Positions 35,309 through 43,948 of a stretch of 64,000 nucleotides of DNA are shown here, piece after piece. How positions within the stretch are numbered: position 1 is the stretch's first letter; every line of letters begins with the position of its first letter. The stretch is from Burkholderia cepacia (GTDB lineage: Bacteria; Pseudomonadota; Gammaproteobacteria; Burkholderiales; Burkholderiaceae). The stretch is taken from the NCBI RefSeq assembly GCF_001039005.1, contig NZ_LDWR01000056.1, forward strand, positions 29,103 to 93,102, written 5' to 3'. The notes below the pieces were generated by a model. The model was not told the DNA's origin. It saw nothing but the letters and a program-made list of their open reading frames with translations, and searched no databases. Made by a program: the position numbers and the translations under genes.

Positions 35309-36324
35309 GCGGATTCCTGATGCAGCGTCGGCACGCAGTGCGCAAGCGTGTCGCCGAGGCGCTGCCATTCGGCTTCGCTGCCCGGCAGGCCGACGCGCAC
35401 GCTCGATGGGGTCGCGAAGTGCCGCGTCCAGATCCCGCGTGCCGCGAGTGCCGCATGCAGCGCCGCGGCGCGCGGGTCGTCGGTCCAGCAGAAGAGCGGC
35501 GTCGCGCGAACCGCGAAGCCGTGCGCGCGCAGCAGCGCGGCCAGCCGTTCGCCGTCGGCCGCGAGCCGTTCGCGGGCGGCCGTCTGCCAGGCGCGATCGG
35601 CGAACGCCGCGGCGACCGCGTGGCGCGCGGGTCCGCTGACCGTCCACGCGCCGAGCGTGTCGCGCAGCGCGACGATCCGTTCGGGGCACGCGAGCACGAA
35701 GCCCGCGCGGATGCCGGCGAGACCGAAGAACTTGCCGACCGAGCGCAGCACGACGAGCCCCGGGCGATCGACCTGCGGCGCGAGCGACTGCGTTGCGCCC
35801 GTATCGGCGAACGCCTCGTCGACGATCAGCGTGCCGCCGCGCGCCGCCAGCTGCGCATGCCAGCCGAGCAGGCGCTCGGCCGGCACGGATTCGGCGGTCG
35901 GATTATTCGGATTCCCGACGATGACGTGACGCAGCGTCGCGGGTAGCGTGTCGGTGTCGATGTCGAGCGGGACGACGCGATGGCCGTGACGCGCGAATGC
36001 GGGTGCGTATTCGCCGTACGCGAGCGCCGCGACGCCAGCATCGCCGGTCGGCAGCAACGCGGGCAATGCGCGGATCGCGGCCTGGCTGCCGGCGACCGGC
36101 AGCACGTGCGCGGGATCCGGCGCGTGGTAATGCCGCGCGGCGCAGGCCGCGAGGCCGTCGCCGTCGTCGGGCAGCCGGCGCCACGCGTCGGCCGGGACGG
36201 GCGGCACCGGATAACCGGCCGGATTGATGCCGGTCGACAGGTCGAGCCACGCGTCGTACGGAATGCCGTGGCGGCGTGCGGCTTCGTGCAGATTGCCGCC
36301 GTGCACGATGCGTGTATCAGACAT
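35305..36324 (-). CDS. cobD: Threonine-phosphate decarboxylase
   Basis: A 339-residue PLP enzyme of the class I/II aminotransferase fold. It decarboxylates L-threonine phosphate to (R)-1-amino-2-propanol phosphate, the linker of the nucleotide loop. Conserved points: HGGNLHEAARRHG at the start, LDLSTGINPAGYP, NPNNPT, and the PLP Lys in LRSVGKFFGLAGIRAGF. The gene is named cobD in Salmonella usage and cobC in Pseudomonas usage. It overlaps cbiB by 8 bases and btuF by 4, indicating one operon. Confidence 0.92.
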   Translation of the reverse strand: MSDTRIVHGGNLHEAARRHGIPYDAWLDLSTGINPAGYPVPPVPADAWRRLPDDGDGLAACAARHYHAPDPAHVLPVAGSQAAIRALPALLPTGDAGVAALAYGEYAPAFARHGHRVVPLDIDTDTLPATLRHVIVGNPNNPTAESVPAERLLGWHAQLAARGGTLIVDEAFADTGATQSLAPQVDRPGLVVLRSVGKFFGLAGIRAGFVLACPERIVALRDTLGAWTVSGPARHAVAAAFADRAWQTAARERLAADGERLAALLRAHGFAVRATPLFCWTDDPRAAALHAALAARGIWTRHFATPSSVRVGLPGSEAEWQRLGDTLAHCVPTLHQESA

Positions 36325-37261
36325 GATGGGTGGCCATGACGAGTGCGCCGCTCGCGACCAGCAGCGCGAGCCACAGTGCGAGCGTGCGCGTGACGAGCGA
36401 CAGCGCGGCGACGACGTGGATGGCGGTTGCCGTTGCACCGGTGCCGAGCACCGGGCGATCCTCGATTTCGCCGTGATAGACGGCCGGGCCGCCGAGCTGC
36501 ACGTTCAGGCTGCCGGCTCCCGCAGCCATCACGGGGCCCGCGTTCGGGCTGTCCCAGTGGCGCGCCTGCGTGCGCCAGCAGCGCCATGCGGAGGCTGTAT
36601 CGCCGAGCAGCGCGTAGCTTGCGGCCGTGAGGCGCGCGGGAATCCAGTTCAGTGCATCGTCGAGGCGCGCGGCGGCCCAGCCGAAGGTCAGGAAGCGCGG
36701 CGTGCGGTAGCCCCACATCGCGTCGAGCGTGTTCGCGAGCCGGAACAGCAGCGCGCCGGGGCCGCCCGCGACGACGAACCAGAACAGCGCGCCGAAGATC
36801 GCGTCGTTGCCGTTCTCGAGTGCCGATTCGACGGCCGCGCGCGACAACGCGCCTTCGTCCGCGTCGCTCGTATCGCGCGACACGATGCGCGCGGTCAGCG
36901 TGCGGGCCGCATCGAGATCGCGCCGCAGGAGGGCTGCCGCGATCGGCGCGACATGGTCGGCGAGGCTCTTCGCGCCGAGCGCGAACCACAGCAGCGCGAC
37001 GTGCAGCGCGGCGGCGAGCGGCCACGGCAGCACGGCCACGAGCCATGCCGCGACGGCCACCGGCGGCACCACGGCCGCGGCCCACGCGGCGACACCGACC
37101 ACGCGGCCGCGTCGGCCCGTGTTCAGCGCGCCTTCGATGCGCGCGGCGAGCCGGCCGAACGCGACGAGCGGATGCCAGCCGGCGGGTTCGCCGATCGCGC
37201 GGTCGACGATCGCGGCCGCGACCGCAAGCATCGCGACGACGGGCAGCGACAGCATCAGCAT
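36317..37261 (-). CDS. cbiB: Adenosylcobinamide-phosphate synthase
   Basis: A 314-residue membrane protein that attaches aminopropanol (phosphate) to adenosylcobyric acid. The conserved blocks are GEPAGWHPLVAFGRL, SRAAVESALENGNDAIFGALFWF, NTLDAMWGYRTPR and DALNWIPARLTA, and about four to five TM segments are visible. ATG 37261 overlaps the end of cobU; ATG 37255 is also possible. Named cobD in the Pseudomonas system. Confidence 0.93.
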   Translation of the reverse strand: MLMLSLPVVAMLAVAAAIVDRAIGEPAGWHPLVAFGRLAARIEGALNTGRRGRVVGVAAWAAAVVPPVAVAAWLVAVLPWPLAAALHVALLWFALGAKSLADHVAPIAAALLRRDLDAARTLTARIVSRDTSDADEGALSRAAVESALENGNDAIFGALFWFVVAGGPGALLFRLANTLDAMWGYRTPRFLTFGWAAARLDDALNWIPARLTAASYALLGDTASAWRCWRTQARHWDSPNAGPVMAAGAGSLNVQLGGPAVYHGEIEDRPVLGTGATATAIHVVAALSLVTRTLALWLALLVASGALVMATHHV

Positions 37262-37809
37262 GACGACGCTCCCGTCTTGAGGTCGAGCGGCAACCCGGCG
37301 ACGAGCAGCGTCACACGCGTCGCGAGCGCGGCGATGCGCTGGTTCAGGCGCCCGAGTTCGTCGACGTAGCGGCGCGTGACCGACCCGAGCGGCACGACGC
37401 CGAGCCCGATCTCGTTGCTGACGACGATCACCTTCGCGCGCGCGCCGCGCAACGCGTGCTCGAGCCGGTCGACCTGCGCCGCGTACTGCGCATCGTCGAG
37501 CGGTTCGCCGTCGGCCGGGCACAGCAGGTTGGTGAGCCACAGCGTCAGGCAGTCGACGAGCAGGCACGCGCGCGGATCGTCGAGCCGTGCGAGCGTGCCG
37601 GCGAGGTCGATGGGTGCATCGGCGAAACCCCAGTCGGCCGGCCGGCGCGCACGATGGTGCGCAATGCGCTGCGCGAATTCGGCGTCGGCGGCGAGCGCGG
37701 TCGCGATGTAGGTGACGGGGCGGCCGCTGTCGGCCGCGAGCCGCTCGGCATGCGCGCTCTTGCCCGAGCGCGCGCCGCCGAGGACGAAGGTGAGGTCGTG
37801 CGGAATCAT
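37255..37809 (-). CDS. cobU: Adenosylcobinamide kinase / guanylyltransferase
   Basis: A 184-residue bifunctional enzyme that phosphorylates adenosylcobinamide and then adds GMP. P-loop GGARSGKSAHAE begins at about residue 10; the conserved middle is HHRARRPADWG, and LVDCLTLWLTNLL and VVSNEIGLGVVP are typical. ATG 37809 starts the conserved sequence. It is first in the - strand operon cobU-cbiB-cobD-btuF and is divergent from cobQ across 74 bases. Confidence 0.94.
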   Translation of the reverse strand: MIPHDLTFVLGGARSGKSAHAERLAADSGRPVTYIATALAADAEFAQRIAHHRARRPADWGFADAPIDLAGTLARLDDPRACLLVDCLTLWLTNLLCPADGEPLDDAQYAAQVDRLEHALRGARAKVIVVSNEIGLGVVPLGSVTRRYVDELGRLNQRIAALATRVTLLVAGLPLDLKTGASSC

Positions 37810-37883
37810 CGCGTGATTGTAACGGCGCGGGCGTACCGGCGCGGGCGATAATGCGGCCTTTGCTTCGCGACGACCTTTACACG
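37810..37883. promoter_or_regulatory. Short cobU-cobQ divergent promoter region
   Basis: Only 74 bases separate two divergent cobalamin genes. GATAAT at 37847-37852 is a plausible -10 for cobQ. The space is too small for a second cobalamin riboswitch of the size found at 29657-29883. Confidence 0.5.
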
Positions 37884-39386
37884 ATGAATGCACCCGAGCC
37901 GCGGCCGCGCGGTACGCTGATGATCCAGGGCACGACGTCCGACGCGGGCAAGAGCACGCTCGTCGCGGGCCTGTGCCGGCTGGCGCGCCGAGCCGGCGCG
38001 CGCGTTGCGCCGTTCAAGCCGCAGAACATGGCGCTCAACAGTGCGGTGACGGCTGACGGCGGCGAGATCGGCCGCGCGCAGGCGCTGCAGGCACTGGCCG
38101 CCGGCGTCGAGCCGCATACGGATTTCAACCCCGTGCTGCTGAAACCGACGAGCGACCGGGGCGCGCAGGTGATCATTCACGGCAAGGCGCGCGTGAACCT
38201 CAACGCGCGTGCGTATCACGACTACAAGCCGGTCGCGTTCGACGCGGTGCTCGAGTCGTACGCGCGCTTGCGCGCCGGTTACGACACGGTGATCGTCGAG
38301 GGCGCCGGCAGCCCGGCCGAGATCAACCTGCGCGACGGCGACATCGCGAACATGGGTTTTGCCGAACGCGTCGACTGCCCGGTCGTGCTCGTCGCGGACA
38401 TCGACCGCGGCGGCGTGTTCGCGCACCTGGTCGGCACGCTCGCGTGCCTGTCGGACAGCGAGCGCGCACGCGTGCGCGGCTTCGTGATCAACCGCTTTCG
38501 CGGTGACTTCAAGCTGCTCGAACCGGGGCTCGACTGGCTGCGCGCGCAAACGGGCAAGCCTGTGTTCGGTGTGCTGCCGTACCTGCACGGGCTGTTGCTC
38601 GACGCCGAGGACATGCTGCCCGCGCAGGCGCGCAGCGCCGCCGCACGCGGCGACGCCGGCGTGCTGCGTGTCGTTGTCCCCGCGCTGCCGCGCATCAGCA
38701 ACCACACCGATTTCGATCCGCTGCGCGCGCATCCGCAGGTCGAGTTCACGTACTGGAAGAGCGGCCCCGTGCCGGACGCCGACCTGCTGATCCTGCCCGG
38801 CTCGAAGAGCGTGCAGCGCGACCTCGCATGGCTGCGCGACGCGGGCTGGGACGCGCTGATTCGTCGCCACCTGCGCTACGGCGGCAAGGTGATCGGCATC
38901 TGCGGCGGGATGCAGATGCTCGGCTGCACGCTCGACGATCCGCTCGGCCTCGAAGGCGCGCCCGGCAGCGTGCCGGGGCTCGGGCTGTTCGATTTCGAGA
39001 CGACGCTGCAGCCCGACAAGACGCTGAAGAACGTGACGGGGCATCTCGCTTTGCCGGGCGGGGCTGCGGTGCGCGGCTATGAGATCCACATGGGCGACAC
39101 GCGCGGGCCCGCGCTCGCGGCGCCCGCGCTGGCGCTGGCAACCGCCGACGCACCGGGCGGCACGCGCCCGGACGGCGCGGTTTCCGCCGACGGCCAGATC
39201 CTCGCGACCTACGTGCACGGGCTGTTCGATTCGCCCGACGCGTGCGCGGCGCTGCTCGCATGGGCCGGGCTCGACGGTGCGGAACGCATCGACTACCCGG
39301 CGCTGCGCGAGGCGTCGCTCGAGCGGCTTGCCGATACGTTCGCCGAGCATCTCGACCTCGACGCGCTGTACGCGGAATTCCGCTGA
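37884..39386 (+). CDS. cobQ: Cobyric acid synthase
   Basis: A 500-residue glutamine-dependent amidotransferase (CobQ/CbiP) that amidates four side-chain carboxylates of adenosylcobyrinic diamide. The N-terminal ATPase-like domain has GTTSDAGKSTLVAGLCR and the KPQNMALNS block. The C-terminal glutaminase domain has the Cys nucleophile in GICGGMQMLG and the His in YVHGLFDSP. It diverges from cobU. The next gene is the short secreted protein at 39481. Confidence 0.95.
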   Translation: MNAPEPRPRGTLMIQGTTSDAGKSTLVAGLCRLARRAGARVAPFKPQNMALNSAVTADGGEIGRAQALQALAAGVEPHTDFNPVLLKPTSDRGAQVIIHGKARVNLNARAYHDYKPVAFDAVLESYARLRAGYDTVIVEGAGSPAEINLRDGDIANMGFAERVDCPVVLVADIDRGGVFAHLVGTLACLSDSERARVRGFVINRFRGDFKLLEPGLDWLRAQTGKPVFGVLPYLHGLLLDAEDMLPAQARSAAARGDAGVLRVVVPALPRISNHTDFDPLRAHPQVEFTYWKSGPVPDADLLILPGSKSVQRDLAWLRDAGWDALIRRHLRYGGKVIGICGGMQMLGCTLDDPLGLEGAPGSVPGLGLFDFETTLQPDKTLKNVTGHLALPGGAAVRGYEIHMGDTRGPALAAPALALATADAPGGTRPDGAVSADGQILATYVHGLFDSPDACAALLAWAGLDGAERIDYPALREASLERLADTFAEHLDLDALYAEFR

Positions 39387-39480
39387 CGCGCCAGTCGGGG
39401 CCGGATGCAACAGGCCTCGCATTTTCCGCCGGATCGCGTACAACACAGGTGGGCGGTGGTTCGTCCGGAGGAGTGCGGCG

Positions 39481-39618
39481 ATGAAGGTTCGGTGGTGGTG
39501 GAGCGTGCTGCTGGCGGCGCTGCTGGGCGCGTCGGCCTATGCGCACGCGTGCGATTCGTACAGCGCGGGCGGCAGCCCGTCCGGCGCTGATTCGTCACAA
39601 GGCAAAAGCGGTTACTGA
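39481..39618 (+). CDS. Small secreted protein, unknown function
   Basis: A 45-residue protein that I do not recognise. It has a clear signal peptide (MKVRWWWSVLLAALLGASAYA) and a mature part of only about 23 residues, mostly Ser/Gly with one Cys, ending QGKSGY. A GGAG sequence lies 11 bases before the ATG, and a strong terminator follows directly, so the unit looks complete. It starts 94 bases after cobQ. Confidence 0.55.
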   Translation: MKVRWWWSVLLAALLGASAYAHACDSYSAGGSPSGADSSQGKSGY

Positions 39619-39629
39619 GGTTCGCATCG

Positions 39630-39655
39630 GGGCATGATCGGTCATGCCCTTTTTT
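39630..39655 (+). terminator. Rho-independent terminator
   Basis: GGGCATGA-TCGG-TCATGCCC followed by six T, just past the small secreted-protein gene. A textbook + strand terminator. Confidence 0.9.
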
Positions 39656-39768
39656 ATGACCTGATTCGTTCCATATGGGAATCAGTTAAAGCGGAGTGGC
39701 GTGTTTATCGGCGAAATGGATTCGAATAGAGTGCGATCCATTCTCATCCACTCACGAAGGAATCCGCC

Positions 39769-40182
39769 ATGAACCCCAATCGCCTGAACGATCTCGGCGC
39801 GACGCTGCTGCGCGTCGCGCTCGGTGTGCTGTACCTCGCGCACGTCGCGCAGAAGGTGTTCGTCTTCACGCTGCCCGGCACAGCGCAGTTCTTCGCGTCG
39901 ATCGGCCTGCCGGGCTGGCTCGCGTACCTGACGACCTTCGTCGAACTGGCGGGCGGCGTGGCGCTGCTCGCGGGGTTCCGCGTGCGTGTCGCCGCGCTCG
40001 TGCTGCTGCCGTTCATGCTCGGCGCGACCGCCGCGCATTTGCCGAACGGCTGGGGCTTCTCGTCGCCGCACGGCGGCTGGGAATATCCGGCGTTCTGGGC
40101 CGTCACGCTTGCCGTGCAGGCGCTGCTGGGCGGCGGCGCATTCGCGATCGGCGCGCGGGAGGCCGCGGCTCGGCGCGCGTAA
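39769..40182 (+). CDS. DoxX family membrane protein
   Basis: A 137-residue protein with four TM segments of the DoxX/YqjF type. The start LGATLLRVALGVLYLAHVAQK and the later LTTFVELAGGVALLAGF and FWAVTLAVQALLGGG are typical. Relatives are found in thiosulfate:quinone oxidoreductase and in stress-response systems, but most are uncharacterised. It has its own AAGGA site and no partner gene is adjacent; a ParA-type gene follows after 124 bases. Confidence 0.82.
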   Translation: MNPNRLNDLGATLLRVALGVLYLAHVAQKVFVFTLPGTAQFFASIGLPGWLAYLTTFVELAGGVALLAGFRVRVAALVLLPFMLGATAAHLPNGWGFSSPHGGWEYPAFWAVTLAVQALLGGGAFAIGAREAAARRA

Positions 40183-40306
40183 GCGGCGCGCTGCGGCGCA
40201 ACCCGTTCCGGTGACCCCCTGTTTGCCGATATCATCGCTCCCTGTATCCGCAATCGAGCGGCGCCTGCCATGCGGCGGGCGCCGCGTGGCTTTTTCGGGG
40301 GAATTC

Positions 40307-40975
40307 ATGACGGTGATCGTGGTGGCGAATCCGAAGGGCGGCGTGGGGAAGAGCACGCTGTCCACCAATCTTGCCGGCTATTTCGCGGCGCAGGGCGCGT
40401 GGGTCGCGCTCGCCGATCTGGACCGGCAGCAGTCCGCGCATGCGTGGCTCGACCTGCGGCCGGCCGGCTTGCCGGCGATCGAGGCGTGGGACCTCGATCC
40501 GGACGCGCCGTCGAAGCCGCCGCGCGGGCTCGAATATGCGGTGATCGATACGCCGGCCGGCCTGCACGGCAACCGGCTCAACGTCGCGCTGCAACTGGCC
40601 GACAAGGTGATCGTGCCGCTGCAGCCGTCGATGTTCGATATTCTCGCGACCCAGCAGTTTCTGGAGCGCCTCGCCGAAGAGAAGGCCGTGCGCAAGGGCA
40701 GCGTCGAGGTCGGGATCGTCGGGATGCGGGTCGATGCGCGCACGCGCTCGTCCGACCAGCTGCACCGGTTCGTCGAAGGGCTCGGCCTGCCGGTGCTCGG
40801 CTACGTGCGCGACACGCAGAACTACGTGCAGATCGCCGCGCACGGCCTCACGCTGTGGGACGTCGCGAAGAGCCGCGTCGACAAGGATCTCGAACAGTGG
40901 CGGCCGATCGTCGAATGGGCGGAACGCCGCGCGCCCAAGGCCGAGAAGGCCGCCAAGGCTGCCAAGGCTTCCTGA
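40307..40975 (+). CDS. ParA-family ATPase, orphan
   Basis: A 222-residue P-loop ATPase of the ParA/MinD family. The deviant Walker A is NPKGGVGKSTLS (about 8-19), with switch-like segments LADLDRQQSAHAWL and YAVIDTPAG. The C-terminal 20 residues are Lys/Ala-rich (KAEKAAKAAKAS). It lacks an HTH and has no parB or parS nearby, so it is not the chromosome-partition ParA. Short ParA-like proteins of this type position other cargo; the cargo here is unknown. ATG 40307 starts the conserved sequence. Confidence 0.85.
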   Translation: MTVIVVANPKGGVGKSTLSTNLAGYFAAQGAWVALADLDRQQSAHAWLDLRPAGLPAIEAWDLDPDAPSKPPRGLEYAVIDTPAGLHGNRLNVALQLADKVIVPLQPSMFDILATQQFLERLAEEKAVRKGSVEVGIVGMRVDARTRSSDQLHRFVEGLGLPVLGYVRDTQNYVQIAAHGLTLWDVAKSRVDKDLEQWRPIVEWAERRAPKAEKAAKAAKAS

Positions 40976-41010
40976 GCGCGCGGCCTTCGGCCCGGCGCGA
41001 CCAAATGAGA

Positions 41011-41047
41011 AAGGGCCGGATCCCGTGCGTTACGTGATCCGGCCCTT
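41011..41047. terminator. Hairpin between ParA-like and panD genes
   Basis: AAGGGCCGGATC...GATCCGGCCCTT, a 12-bp inverted repeat with a 13-base loop between two convergent genes. The T-run is short, so termination efficiency is uncertain. Confidence 0.6.
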
Positions 41048-41108
41048 CGACTGCAAGCGGCGCAGCCGCTCCCGCCTGCGCGCCATGGCACGCAGGCGGT
41101 CCATCGAG

Positions 41109-41495
41109 TTACGTCCAGTTCTGCGTCGGCACGTGATCGCGGTGGCCCTTGATCTTGTTGCCATCGTCGATGAACACGAGCTTCGGCTTCCAGCCGGCCT
41201 GCAGTTCGGCTTCGTCGACCATCGCGAATGCCGCGATGATCACGAGGTCGCCGAGCTGCGCGCGGCGTGCGGCCGAGCCGTTCAGCGAGATCATCCCGCT
41301 GCCGCGCTCGCCCTTGATCGCGTACGTCGAGAAGCGCTCGCCGTTGTTGATGTTCCAGATGTCGATCCGTTCGTTTTCGACGATGTTCGATGCTTCGAGC
41401 AGGTCTTCGTCGATTGCGCACGAGCCTTCGTAGTGCAGCTCGCAGTGCGTGACTGCCGCGCGGTGGATCTTCGATTTGAGCATGTGGCGCTGCAT
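41109..41495 (-). CDS. panD: Aspartate 1-decarboxylase precursor
   Basis: A 128-residue self-processing pyruvoyl enzyme that makes beta-alanine for pantothenate. Cleavage occurs between Gly24 and Ser25 in HYEGSCAIDED, converting Ser25 to the pyruvoyl cofactor. The remainder (NGERFSTYAIKGERGSGMIS, GDLVIIAAFA) matches PanD throughout. It lies 44 bases downstream of panC on the same strand, so the two steps are probably co-transcribed. Confidence 0.96.
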   Translation of the reverse strand: MQRHMLKSKIHRAAVTHCELHYEGSCAIDEDLLEASNIVENERIDIWNINNGERFSTYAIKGERGSGMISLNGSAARRAQLGDLVIIAAFAMVDEAELQAGWKPKLVFIDDGNKIKGHRDHVPTQNWT

Positions 41496-41539
41496 GGTGT
41501 CTCCGTGATGCGTCGTGAGAGGCGCGGGCGGGCGGCCCG

Positions 41540-42379
41540 TCAGATTTCGAGATTGTCGATGAGGCGCGTCGCGCCCAGCTTCGCGGCCGCGACCACGACG
41601 AGCGGCTCGCCGGCTTCGAGTTCGGCGGCGCTTGGCGCGATCAGGTTCGCGCGGCGGCGGATCGACAGGTAGTCGGGCGCCCAGCCGCGATCGGCCAGGT
41701 GCGTGCGTGCCTGTTGTTCGAGCTTGCCGAGGTCGCGCTCGCCGGCGAGCAGGCTTTCGCGCATGCGCTGCAGCGTCTTCGCGAGCTCGGGCGCCTCCTG
41801 GCGCTCGTCGGCCGACAGGTAGCGGTTGCGCGACGACAGCGCGAGGCCATCCTCGTCGCGCACGGTTTCGGCGGCGATGATGTCGACCGGCAGCGCGAGC
41901 TGCTGGCACATGCGGCGCACGATCATCAACTGCTGGTAGTCCTTCTTGCCGAACACGGCGACGCGCGGCTGCACGCAGGCCATCAGCTTCGACACGACCG
42001 TGCACACGCCGGTGAAGAAGCCGGGCCGGAATTCACCTTCAAGGATCCCGCCGAGATCGTCCGGCGGCAGCACGCGGTATTCCTGCGGTTCCGGGTACAT
42101 GTCGCGCTCGGTCGGCGCGAACAGCACGTAGACGTTTTCCTTCTGCAGCTTCTCGATATCGTCCTGGAGCGTGCGCGGATACTTGTCGAAATCCTCGTTC
42201 GGGCCGAATTGCAGCCGGTTGACGAAGATGCTCGCCACGACCGGGTCGCCGTGCTGGCGCGCGAGGCGCATCAGCGACAGGTGCCCTTCGTGCAGGTTGC
42301 CCATCGTCGGCACGAACGCCGTGCGGTTCTGTCCGCGCAGCTGGTCGCGCAGTTCATGGATCGAGCTGATGACTTTCAT
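41540..42379 (-). CDS. panC: Pantothenate synthetase
   Basis: A 279-residue enzyme condensing pantoate and beta-alanine with ATP. The nucleotidyl-transfer HIGH-like motif is HEGH in PTMGNLHEGHLSLM; other blocks are SIFVNRLQFGPNEDFDKYPR, FGKKDYQQLMIVRRM and SSRNRYLS. It is between scpA (259 bases upstream) and panD. panB is not in the window. Confidence 0.96.
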   Translation of the reverse strand: MKVISSIHELRDQLRGQNRTAFVPTMGNLHEGHLSLMRLARQHGDPVVASIFVNRLQFGPNEDFDKYPRTLQDDIEKLQKENVYVLFAPTERDMYPEPQEYRVLPPDDLGGILEGEFRPGFFTGVCTVVSKLMACVQPRVAVFGKKDYQQLMIVRRMCQQLALPVDIIAAETVRDEDGLALSSRNRYLSADERQEAPELAKTLQRMRESLLAGERDLGKLEQQARTHLADRGWAPDYLSIRRRANLIAPSAAELEAGEPLVVVAAAKLGATRLIDNLEI

Positions 42380-42638
42380 GATCGGGTAGCGGGTTCCTCG
42401 CGCACGCGCGCGTTGGCGCCGCGGCAGCGGCGTCGGGGTCGAAGCGGAGAACGCCGGCGCGCGGGCGGCGCATCGGGCGTCGGCGGATTGTAGAGGATTT
42501 GGCCGCCAAACGCATCGAAAAAAGTACGATCGTTCACTTTTTAGTCGGGCGTGCGGGAACCGAGCGCACGGCTACCCGCCGCGGTGAAGCGGCGGATGTC
42601 GGCATGAATCGGGAAAACGGGAAGGGTGGGTGCGGGCC

Positions 42639-43511
42639 TTACGCTGGCAGGTACGCGAGGCGCACGTAGATCGGCGCAAACGGCTCGGCTTGGGTGATCT
42701 CGAGGAGCGATTCGCGCGCGAGTTCGAGCATCGCGATGAAATTCACGACGACGACCGGCACGCCGCGCGACGTGTCAAACAGGTCGGCGAACTCCATGAA
42801 GCGCGCGTTCTGCAGCCGGCGCAGGATCAGGCTCATGTGTTCGCGCACCGACAGCTCCTCGCGGGAGATCTTGTGGTGCTGGACGAGCTTCGCACGCTTG
42901 AGCACGTCGGCCCACGCGCCGCGCAGGTCGTCCGAATTCACGTCGGGGAAGCGCGGCGTGACGCTCTGCTCGATGTAGACCTCGGCGCGCAGGAAATCGC
43001 GGCCGAGCTGCGGCAACTGGTCGAGACGCTGCGCGGCGAGCTTCATCTGCTCGTATTCGAGCAGGCGGCGCACGAGTTCGGCGCGCGGATCCTCGGCTTC
43101 CTCGCCGGTATCTGCCTTCTTGACCGGCAGCAGCATCCGCGACTTGATCTCGATCAGCATCGCGGCCATCAGCAGGTACTCGGCCGCCAGCTCGAGGTTC
43201 GTCGTGCGGATCTGGTCCACATAACCCAGATATTGCGCGGTGACCTGCGCCATCGGGATGTCGAGCACGTTGAAGTTCTGCTTGCGGATCAGGTAGAGCA
43301 GCAGGTCGAGCGGGCCTTCGAACGTCTCGAGGAAGATCTCGAGCGCATCGGGCGGGATGTAGAGATCCTGCGGCAGCTTGAAGAGCGGCTCGCCGTACAG
43401 GCGAGCGAACGCCGCGACACCGTCGACCGTGTCGGGTGTCGAATCGGCGCCCGCGGGCGCGGCGACCGCGTCGTCCTGCCGGGCGGCGCTGGCCTCGTCG
43501 GCGGCGCTCAC
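42639..43511 (-). CDS. scpA: Segregation and condensation protein A
   Basis: A 290-residue kleisin of the SMC/MukB-type chromosome condensin. The segment FEGPLDLLLYLIRKQNFNVLDIPMA is split between about 85 and 110 and is the clearest ScpA mark. It is followed by AAEYLLMAAMLIEIKSRMLLP and a C-terminal winged helix. The first 40 residues are Ala/Asp-rich and probably flexible. scpB is not adjacent. It directly follows the DUF3460 gene (4-base gap). Confidence 0.9.
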   Translation of the reverse strand: MSAADEASAARQDDAVAAPAGADSTPDTVDGVAAFARLYGEPLFKLPQDLYIPPDALEIFLETFEGPLDLLLYLIRKQNFNVLDIPMAQVTAQYLGYVDQIRTTNLELAAEYLLMAAMLIEIKSRMLLPVKKADTGEEAEDPRAELVRRLLEYEQMKLAAQRLDQLPQLGRDFLRAEVYIEQSVTPRFPDVNSDDLRGAWADVLKRAKLVQHHKISREELSVREHMSLILRRLQNARFMEFADLFDTSRGVPVVVVNFIAMLELARESLLEITQAEPFAPIYVRLAYLPA

Positions 43512-43515
43512 GTCG

Positions 43516-43704
43516 TCAGAAGTTCTGGTAGTAGACGTACGACGTTTGCTTCACGCCCGATTCCTGCTGGTCGGCGCGCTCTTCGAGGTCGATCGGCTGC
43601 TTGTCCCACAGCAGGGAACGGCCCTTGCGCTGCTCTTCCTCGAGCGTCGGCTTCTGCTGCTTGAGCTGGTTCAGGAACTGCGTGACGTCGGACTGGTACG
43701 GCAT
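43516..43704 (-). CDS. DUF3460 family small protein
   Basis: A 62-residue protein of the DUF3460 family, restricted mainly to betaproteobacteria. The sequence is MPYQSDVTQFLNQL at the start, a charged middle, and RADQQESGVKQTSYVYYQ at the end, with no signal peptide or TM segment. It lies only 4 bases upstream of scpA. Its function is unknown. The conserved link to scpA suggests a role in chromosome organisation or simply co-expression. Confidence 0.85.
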   Translation of the reverse strand: MPYQSDVTQFLNQLKQQKPTLEEEQRKGRSLLWDKQPIDLEERADQQESGVKQTSYVYYQNF

Positions 43705-43948
43705 GGCTGGATTTTCCGTTTCAGGCGGCGCACGATGCGCCGGATTCGCAATGGCGGGATTTTACCGCATCGCGGGGAACAGCCGGCGTCAATCGCGCGT
43801 CGAATCCGCGGGCCGGCGCCGACAGGGCATCGTGCCGCGGTCGCACCGGCCCGCGGCGTCTTTCAGAAACGTTTAGCTTTGGCGTCGGCGCCCTGTGGTC
43901 AAATACAGGGTTTCCACGAAACCGTGACAACCGAGGGCGAGGTCATAT

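Noticed and set aside
37806..39446. 546-residue - strand frame opposite cobQ
   Set aside because: Antisense to a gene with complete catalytic motifs; no features of its own.
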